NCBI GenBank assembly: GCA_016290145.1
Contig: JAEESX010000007.1
Location: forward strand, 1 to 38,258
DNA: 38,258 bases
Direction: 5' to 3'
Source of the DNA: Caryophanales bacterium
GTDB lineage: Bacteria > Bacillota_I > Bacilli_A > RFN20 > CAG-826
Of this stretch, positions 27,580 to 33,625 are shown piece by piece. The notes beneath the pieces were generated by a model. That model made no database searches. It was given only the letters and a program-made list of their open reading frames with translations, and had not been told where the DNA came from. The translations under genes and the position numbers were made by a program. Every line of letters begins with the position of its first letter. Positions within the stretch are counted from its first letter, which is position 1.

Positions 27580-27602
27580 AAGCTGCTTCGGCAGCTTTTT
27601 TT
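27580..27602 (+). terminator. Terminator after deoB
   Basis: AAGCTGC-ttcg-GCAGCTT followed by TTTTT. Confidence 0.9.
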
Positions 27603-27657
27603 GTGCAAAAAATAATAGTGGAGATGACTAACGAAGTCTAATAGGAGGGTTTTAATC

Positions 27658-28224
27658 ATGGAAAAATTTAAAACCGAGAAAAACATCTTTGCGGATTATG
27701 GAAGCAAAGTCGCTCTCAGACAAAATGGTATGAGAGAACAATTAGACTGGATTAGGCGCCAACTGGAATACTTTTCTTTCTCCGAGAAGTATTTGCTTAG
27801 GTACGATCTCAAACAAGGCGAGATTTACGAGTTTGACTGGGGTCTCAATGTGAACGCTGAATTCTCGAACCGACATTATGGCGTGGTCATGGTCGACTCA
27901 GACTCAAGAAATCCGTTAGTCACAATCTGCCCACTCAAAACTAATCATGGATCAATGTGTCCCAAGAGCGATGTTGACCTTGGAGTCATCGAATGTTTGA
28001 ACACAAATAAGTCGACATTGGCAGTCGTGAACCAAGTCAGAACAATTGATAAGTTGAGACTCTACACAAGAAGCATCATCGGATCTAAAACTGACATGTT
28101 AGCAGACTCATATTCGGAAGATGAATATACAATTATGAGGTTAGAAAAGAATAAGTTTGAGACGGTTCAGAAAGCTTATTTTGACTATCTAAATGGAAAA
28201 CTCGGTGACATACGAGAGCGGTGA
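27658..28224 (+). CDS. PemK/MazF-like protein with about 50-aa N-terminal extension
   Basis: LKQGEIYEFDWGLNVNAEFSNRHYGVVMVDSDSRNPLVTICPLKT resembles the PemK/MazF beta core (GEIY..., R-[HP]-..V, ..V-P-[IL]); SD AGGAGGG. Confidence 0.65.
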   Translation: MEKFKTEKNIFADYGSKVALRQNGMREQLDWIRRQLEYFSFSEKYLLRYDLKQGEIYEFDWGLNVNAEFSNRHYGVVMVDSDSRNPLVTICPLKTNHGSMCPKSDVDLGVIECLNTNKSTLAVVNQVRTIDKLRLYTRSIIGSKTDMLADSYSEDEYTIMRLEKNKFETVQKAYFDYLNGKLGDIRER

Positions 28225-28252
28225 ATTAGTAGCAAATTAGTACATTTTATTG
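28224..28252 (+). repeat. ATTAGTA-type 11-bp phased element, copy C
   Basis: ATTAGTAGCAA-ATTAGTACATT; AGT at 28228 and 28239, 11 bp apart. Confidence 0.45.
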
Positions 28253-28431
28253 CAGACGAGCCTAGTTGAAATGTGTGGAAAAGTTGGCTTTTCAACATGT
28301 GGATTACGGGTTTGATAATTAAGTAAAAACCGCTAAAAACCTTATTGTAGATATTTCTATTAATGTTTTGGTTAACATAATGACTATTATGCGAAGTTTA
28401 TATATTTTAGCGTTTTTGCGATGGAAGTGGC

Positions 28432-28461
28432 AAAAAGAAAAGAGAGCCTGATTCGCTCTCT
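28432..28461 (-). terminator. Terminator after nadD-yqeK
   Basis: Minus strand AGAGAGC-...-GCTCTCT followed by TTTTCTTTTT. Confidence 0.85.
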
Positions 28462-28481
28462 AATCTGTTATGAGCAACTTA

Positions 28482-29567
28482 TTAATCTAAATATTGTTTG
28501 AAACATTTATAGGTTAATCGATTATTTATGTCTTTTTCCTTGCTTAAGAGGAAATCTTTATTAGCTTGGAGGACTGTTTTGAAGCCTTGTTCAGCATTAT
28601 CTTTCATAGCTTTGATCAAGTCACTGGAGTCAAAACCTCTTGTTGGTTCAATCTTGTCTGCGGCGTAAATTATCTTAGCGAGCAAACACATATTTTCGTT
28701 TCCTGTTGAATGGAATTCGATGGCCTCAATGATGTCTGGGTCCTTAATTCCGAACATTTCTTGGACTAAATGAGCGCCAGCAAACTGATGATAAGCAAAC
28801 TTTGGGATGTCCGCATACTCTGGATAATACTTTTTAGTGAGTTCGTACTGTTTGCTCTCGGCTATATCCTTGCCAATATCATGGAAAAGACCAGCGACAA
28901 ACGCTTTTAAAGGATTATCTAAGTTATTTGCTTTGGCGATTTCGTAAGCTGTCTTAGCGACGCTCTTAGAATGGGCAAGACGATGAGCGGATAAAATATA
29001 GTTTAGGTCCACCATTCCTTTGTATAAATCATGTTCTACTATGTAGAAGAGTACTTCATCAGGTAGTTCGAAGGACTTTAATTCCCTGATTTCGGTGCTT
29101 GAAACCTCAATTCCACTACCCTCAATCTTCTGCATATGGAACTTTTCAATGTTCTCACTTTTGAGTTCATAACCAGGTCTTGTATAAAATACAAGTTGTG
29201 CTAATTCAGATATCTTTTCAGCTTCTTTCCATCTGTGGAACTCATTAACTTGATCCACGCCAATAAGATAAAAGAGCTTATCGTTAGGATATTTCTCTTT
29301 GAAGTATTTGACTGTATCGATGGAATAATTGATATCTTTTCCACTATTAAGTTCAAATTCATCTATGGAAAGATTCTTTTTACCTTCGATGGCAATTCTT
29401 AACATATTCATTTTGTCTTCAATGGGCGCCGAAACTTCTTTCCATACTGAAATACGTGCTGGAACGAAGATTACTTCTCCATCAAGTTCTTTTGCGGCTT
29501 TTAACGCCATATTTATATGCCCGTTATGAACGGGATCGAATGCACCACCGAAAAATATTCTGTTCAT
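28482..29567 (-). CDS. nadD: Fused nicotinate-nucleotide adenylyltransferase NadD and HD-domain YqeK-like phosphohydrolase
   Basis: N-terminal FFGGAFDPVHNGHINMA, SSTEIRE; C-terminal HD domain AHRLAHSKSVAKTA...AGLFHDIGKD, ADKIEPTRGFD. Confidence 0.93.
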   Translation of the reverse strand: MNRIFFGGAFDPVHNGHINMALKAAKELDGEVIFVPARISVWKEVSAPIEDKMNMLRIAIEGKKNLSIDEFELNSGKDINYSIDTVKYFKEKYPNDKLFYLIGVDQVNEFHRWKEAEKISELAQLVFYTRPGYELKSENIEKFHMQKIEGSGIEVSSTEIRELKSFELPDEVLFYIVEHDLYKGMVDLNYILSAHRLAHSKSVAKTAYEIAKANNLDNPLKAFVAGLFHDIGKDIAESKQYELTKKYYPEYADIPKFAYHQFAGAHLVQEMFGIKDPDIIEAIEFHSTGNENMCLLAKIIYAADKIEPTRGFDSSDLIKAMKDNAEQGFKTVLQANKDFLLSKEKDINNRLTYKCFKQYLD

Positions 29568-29861
29568 TTACTTTTGAAGCTTAATCTTATGGTTGTCTTT
29601 GCTATAGCGATATAAAACAATAACGCGACCCACAACTTGAACTAATTCAGCATTAAGCTTACTAGATAAATCTAGAGCAAGTTCCATAACTGGACTTGTG
29701 ACAGCTTTCATGACATCAATCTTAATTAATTCACGAGCGGTTAATGCTTTATCGAGCATTGCTACAACTGTATCGCTGATTTCGTTTTTACCAACTTGAT
29801 ACTTTGTATCTAATGTGCTCGCTAAACCTTTTAATTGTCTTTTTTGATTTGCAGTTAACAT
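29568..29861 (-). CDS. yhbY: YhbY/CRS1-type ribosome-associated RNA-binding protein
   Basis: LTANQKRQLKGLASTLDTKYQVGKNEISDTVVAMLDKALTARELIKI. Confidence 0.93.
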   Translation of the reverse strand: MLTANQKRQLKGLASTLDTKYQVGKNEISDTVVAMLDKALTARELIKIDVMKAVTSPVMELALDLSSKLNAELVQVVGRVIVLYRYSKDNHKIKLQK

Positions 29862-29866
29862 ATTTA

Positions 29867-31009
29867 TTACCTTAATTTACCTAATGATTCCTTAAGAGCG
29901 GATCCCTTTGGGAACATAACTCTGATGACTTGGCCTTTGGCAACGAAGGAAATCCATCCTAAACCTTCAACGGAAATATCATGGACTTGACCATCGTTTT
30001 CCATTGTGTATTCGAAGAAGTCATAATCACGGAAGTTATCAATTCTTTCGCTGACTGGTCTCAAATAACGTTTTCTATTATTTTCTTCTAAGAAGTCATT
30101 AACTTTATCGGAAGAAATCTTTTTGATTTCTACACCTTCCGCACAGTAGAACTTAATCGCGGTTGGTTTACCAGAGAAGAGTTCAAAGTACGCTAAAGAA
30201 CCTGCGACTAAAGCGTCACCTTTCATTAATGTACGATAATGTGTTTCCACTTTTCTTCTTGGGATGATTAACTTTTGGACTTCTTTCTCAACTTTGCCCA
30301 CGACTGATGTGGCTAATGAGAAACCTGGAAGTTCGTATAAAAATGAAGAATTAGTGAGTGGAATGCTCATAACTTTCACACTTGTGCCACGATAGCTTTC
30401 AGTTTTGATAGGCCATTTTGTTTTATTTTCATAGTGTTTTAACATTTTGTTAATTAACACTGTTTTACCTGAACTCTTGGAGCCGATTAAATAAATATCA
30501 TGTGCCTTACGAGCGGAGTTGAATTTCTTCATCAAGGCTTCGATATCAACATCACTTTCGCTTCCGAGAATGCTGACGGAGTCTGGTTTGATGCCAACTT
30601 CTTCAAAGCGTTCTTCAAGGAATTGCGCTAATGTTTCATCTTTGATGACATTTGAGAATAAGTCTCTATGTGTGCCGATAACTGCGACGTTAAGGCGTTT
30701 AATCTTTTTAATAATGTCTGGATTTAATGTTCCATTAAATGTGAACAAATCGACAACATAAATAATGTATGCATCTGTGGCAATGGCATCATCTAAGATC
30801 TTTGCGGTTTGTTTATCGATGTTTTGTTCAAGAGCACCTGTATTAATGCTCTTCATTTCATCGAAACACTTTTGGCAGTACAAGACTTGGCTATCCCCTG
30901 TGTAACCATCAAGTAATTCTGCTGGAACATATCCTTTTTCACTTGCTTTTTTACTTTGTAAAACTGTACCACAGTTATAACAACGTAACACTCTTCTAAC
31001 TTTTCCCAT
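29867..31009 (-). CDS. yqeH: Circularly permuted ribosome-biogenesis GTPase YqeH
   Basis: Zn finger CYNCGTVLQ...YCQKC, permuted GTPase motifs (GTHRD, GSKSSGKTVLINKML), in the yqeG-yqeH-yhbY-nadD order. Confidence 0.95.
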   Translation of the reverse strand: MGKVRRVLRCYNCGTVLQSKKASEKGYVPAELLDGYTGDSQVLYCQKCFDEMKSINTGALEQNIDKQTAKILDDAIATDAYIIYVVDLFTFNGTLNPDIIKKIKRLNVAVIGTHRDLFSNVIKDETLAQFLEERFEEVGIKPDSVSILGSESDVDIEALMKKFNSARKAHDIYLIGSKSSGKTVLINKMLKHYENKTKWPIKTESYRGTSVKVMSIPLTNSSFLYELPGFSLATSVVGKVEKEVQKLIIPRRKVETHYRTLMKGDALVAGSLAYFELFSGKPTAIKFYCAEGVEIKKISSDKVNDFLEENNRKRYLRPVSERIDNFRDYDFFEYTMENDGQVHDISVEGLGWISFVAKGQVIRVMFPKGSALKESLGKLR

Positions 31010-31529
31010 AAATCGTCCTCCAACTTATTAAGTTACCCCTCTTCTTATGGTATTTTCTGATTCTTCTTCCAAAGATTCTGTTGAAACGCGTAGTCCATTG
31101 ATCTTCTTTAACAATCTTATCGGTCAATATGACACGTATTCCCACTCTTTTAGCAGCGGCGACATCTGTAATCATTTGATCACCGACTAACATGACATCG
31201 TCTTTTTCCCATCCGTGTTGTTTGAGGAATTTTTTAATTCTGAACCCGAATGGCTTAGCTGCACTGTTGATGTAGATGAGATTTAAGTCATTTGCGTATG
31301 TTCTTACGCGCTTGCCCCTGTTATTAGAAACAATCACAGGTAAGATGCCTGCGTCTTGGATTTTCTTAACAAGTTCCACTGCTCTTTCTGTTGGATGATA
31401 GAGTTTGTAACTATCTAATGTGTTATCGAGATCCATTAACAAAACTTTGACTTTTTGTTGCTTGAAGAAATCGATATCTATTTCATAGATAGATTCTGCA
31501 ACGGCGAAAGGAACGTACTTGTTTTTCAT
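30996..31529 (-). CDS. yqeG: YqeG family HAD phosphatase
   Basis: LLMDLDNTLDSY, VSNNRGKRV, KPFGFRIKKFL, VGDQMITDVAAAKRVG. Confidence 0.95.
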   Translation of the reverse strand: MKNKYVPFAVAESIYEIDIDFFKQQKVKVLLMDLDNTLDSYKLYHPTERAVELVKKIQDAGILPVIVSNNRGKRVRTYANDLNLIYINSAAKPFGFRIKKFLKQHGWEKDDVMLVGDQMITDVAAAKRVGIRVILTDKIVKEDQWTTRFNRIFGRRIRKYHKKRGNLISWRTIYGKS

Positions 31530-31547
31530 AACTTATAATCCTATTGT

Positions 31548-31577
31548 AAAAGAAAAAGTCTAATATTCATAGACTTT
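31548..31577 (-). terminator. Terminator downstream of lipoprotein 1 (copy 1)
   Basis: Minus strand AAGTCTA-tgaatat-TAGACTT followed by TTTCTTTT. Confidence 0.7.
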
Positions 31578-31639
31578 ATTATTTATATAATTAATGGAAA
31601 TTCGTTTTCGGAAAATGGTTTTTTATTAAAAGCGATTTA

Positions 31640-32455
31640 CTAAACTGTGAAATTTCGCCAAATGTTCATTGTATAAGTAGCAGCATCTACTTGATCCACA
31701 ACAAATGTGAATGTTACGAAAGAACGCACATAATCCATAGTAACGTCACACTCACCACATACCCTTGGATAGCGAAAACGGAAATATGCGTTTGTACCTT
31801 CGATGTAATAGCTCATATATTTGTAACTAGACATTTTATTCTTTCCGCTAAAAATAGTCACAAAAACTACAGCATTGTGTTCGAAGAAACTATCGGAATA
31901 AGTAACAAAACCATTATTTCTAGAGAAACCTTCATTTGCAACTTGTTCCATAGAGGTAACAACAAAAATGGTCGTTTCATCTTGCTCCATGCGCTTGGGT
32001 GTATCATTGATTGGCGTATAGCTGTGACAATATGCGAATTGCGTTGTGTATTCTACAATAGCGTGTGTAATGGTTGTAACCGTTTCGTCTGCGTATTTAA
32101 CTACAAGTGAAGCGTTTTCAGAAACAGCTTTTGGAGTGATCACAAAGAAGAAATTATGCCTTTGACTATTACGGCTAGACTCAAATAGTTCACTTACTTT
32201 CAACACATCATCGCTATATTCAAAGGAAAATAAATCTTGATAACCCCAAGAACGGTTGTCGATATCAATTTTTAAAAGATAATCGTTTCCGAGTATATAT
32301 GAGTCAACGGCAATTTCATCAGCTAGGTTTCCTTCATGGGTAACGAAGCGATAAGAAAACTCTGGAGCAGTTTCTGGAAGGACTCTCTCCTGTTTGTTTG
32401 GGCAAGCAGATAATGCAAGCGCCAATACTGGTAAAAGAAGATATTTAAATTTCAT
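31640..32455 (-). CDS. Putative lipoprotein 1 (unknown function)
   Basis: Signal peptide and lipobox LALSAC at the N-terminus; paralogous to 32646-33491. Confidence 0.8.
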   Translation of the reverse strand: MKFKYLLLPVLALALSACPNKQERVLPETAPEFSYRFVTHEGNLADEIAVDSYILGNDYLLKIDIDNRSWGYQDLFSFEYSDDVLKVSELFESSRNSQRHNFFFVITPKAVSENASLVVKYADETVTTITHAIVEYTTQFAYCHSYTPINDTPKRMEQDETTIFVVTSMEQVANEGFSRNNGFVTYSDSFFEHNAVVFVTIFSGKNKMSSYKYMSYYIEGTNAYFRFRYPRVCGECDVTMDYVRSFVTFTFVVDQVDAATYTMNIWRNFTV

Positions 32456-32464
32456 CTAAATTCA

Positions 32465-32557
32465 TTATATACCGATGCAGTCAAGAAAAAACACTGCTCT
32501 TTCAACTGGATGGCAGATAGATTCTGCTACAGCGAATGGAACATACTTGTTTTTCAT
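32465..32557 (-). pseudogene. Internally deleted yqeG 5' remnant
   Basis: Minus strand ATG (SD AGGA) reads MKNKYVPFAVAESI-CHPVERAVFFLDCIGI*; compare YqeG MKNKYVPFAVAESI-(about 31 aa)-HPTERAVELVKKIQDAGI. Confidence 0.8.
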
Positions 32558-32572
32558 AACTTATAATCCTAT

Positions 32573-32601
32573 TGAAAAAAAGTCTAATATTAATAGACTT
32601 T
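32573..32601 (-). terminator. Terminator downstream of lipoprotein 2 (copy 2, duplicate of 31548-31577)
   Basis: Minus strand AAGTCTA-ttaatat-TAGACTT followed by TTTTT. Confidence 0.7.
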
Positions 32602-32645
32602 ATTATTTATATATTTATAGAAAATGACGTTTTCGAAAATGTGTT

Positions 32646-33491
32646 TTATAAATTCTTTATGCGAGCGTTAAACCAAAGATCAAAGTTGGTTGTCTCGCCA
32701 TCAGCTTTGTCAATCACTAATGCTATAGCGGTACTACCTTGAAACCATGGTTTTCTAACTGGTTTAAACATTACATCGTATGGGATTCCCTCGCGATAAT
32801 GTGTAATGCGGAAATAGACAATACCATTTTCAATGTAGTAGTTCTCGTATTTATAATTTGCGATTGATTCGCGTAAGAGAATGTATACAAGACTGCTCGT
32901 TTCAAAGAAACTATCGTCTATATTATATGCAAGCGAACTGGATACCCATGTTGGATATTGGTCCATTTCTTCCTTAGAAGATATTACAGTTGCTTTATCC
33001 ATAAGATGTTCTGTTGTCTCGTTGTAATATACTTCTGTTATATTGTCATAACGGCAATAATTTAATCTTTCGCTAAAAGATCTTATTGGGTAGTCAATTT
33101 CATTAATTGTTTGTTTCAAATGATTAACAACAATTTTATTGTTATCAGATTCCTTTTTGACATCGATAACAAACAAGAAGCTCATATCCTTTCGTGCCCC
33201 TTGCTTGTAATAGTATGGCGTTATGTCATACGCCTCTTCATCATATGTAAAAGAAAAATCATCAAAATAAGCAAAGCTTTCATCGTTATTTTTAACGTAG
33301 ATACAAAATGTATACGTGTTGCCAACGATAAAATATTCAATGTCGATACTTTCGTAACCAGACAATGTTGAACCTTCTCTAAAATAATTGAATGAAAACG
33401 TTGGTGATACTTTTGGATATGGTCTCTTATTGCATGCACAAAGGGATGCTGCAATCAATAAAGTTCCGATGAATGCTAAACTTTTCTTCAT
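32646..33491 (-). CDS. Putative lipoprotein 2 (paralog of lipoprotein 1)
   Basis: Lipobox LCAC; shared PxFSYxF..EG, I..YI.GN.Y and terminal IDKADG.T..W pattern with lipoprotein 1. Confidence 0.8.
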   Translation of the reverse strand: MKKSLAFIGTLLIAASLCACNKRPYPKVSPTFSFNYFREGSTLSGYESIDIEYFIVGNTYTFCIYVKNNDESFAYFDDFSFTYDEEAYDITPYYYKQGARKDMSFLFVIDVKKESDNNKIVVNHLKQTINEIDYPIRSFSERLNYCRYDNITEVYYNETTEHLMDKATVISSKEEMDQYPTWVSSSLAYNIDDSFFETSSLVYILLRESIANYKYENYYIENGIVYFRITHYREGIPYDVMFKPVRKPWFQGSTAIALVIDKADGETTNFDLWFNARIKNL

Positions 33492-33516
33492 TTGCCCTCA
33501 TTATACATTAAGTAAG

Positions 33517-33555
33517 CAAAAAGAAAACTCACAAAGTGATTAGCCTCGTGAGTTT
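33517..33555 (-). terminator. Terminator after parC
   Basis: Minus strand AAACTCAC-gaggctaatcacttt-GTGAGTTT followed by TCTTTTT. Confidence 0.75.
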
Positions 33556-33572
33556 CCATATTTTTCTTATAT

Positions 33573-33612
33573 CTAATAATGTACTAATAATCTACTAATA
33601 TGCTTTACTAAC
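33573..33612 (-). repeat. ATTAGTA-type 11-bp phased element, copy D
   Basis: + strand CTAATAATGTA-CTAATAATCTA-CTAATATGCTTTA-CTAAC; CTAA at 33573, 33584, 33595 and 33608 (spacing 11, 11, 13). Confidence 0.6.
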
Positions 33613-33625
33613 ATACATAGTATGT

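Noticed and set aside
27621-27642. Short inverted repeat GACT-aacga-AGTC before the PemK-like SD as an autoregulatory operator
   Set aside because: Only a 4-bp stem; expected by chance.
28222-28330. Possible TGA=Trp (code 4) read-through of the PemK-like gene, which would add a Trp-rich extension to the TAA further on
   Set aside because: All conserved genes are full length under the standard code and conserved Trp positions use TGG; dinB also ends naturally at TGA. No support for code 4.
28380-28451. 23-aa ORF MTIMRSLYILAFLRWKWQKEKRA in the convergent gap (small hydrophobic peptide-toxin-like)
   Set aside because: No SD and it overlaps the nadD-yqeK terminator; too short to support without conservation data.
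31691-32110. 139-aa + strand ORF opposite lipoprotein 1
   Set aside because: The minus-strand frame has a signal peptide and lipobox and a paralog next door; the + frame has neither.
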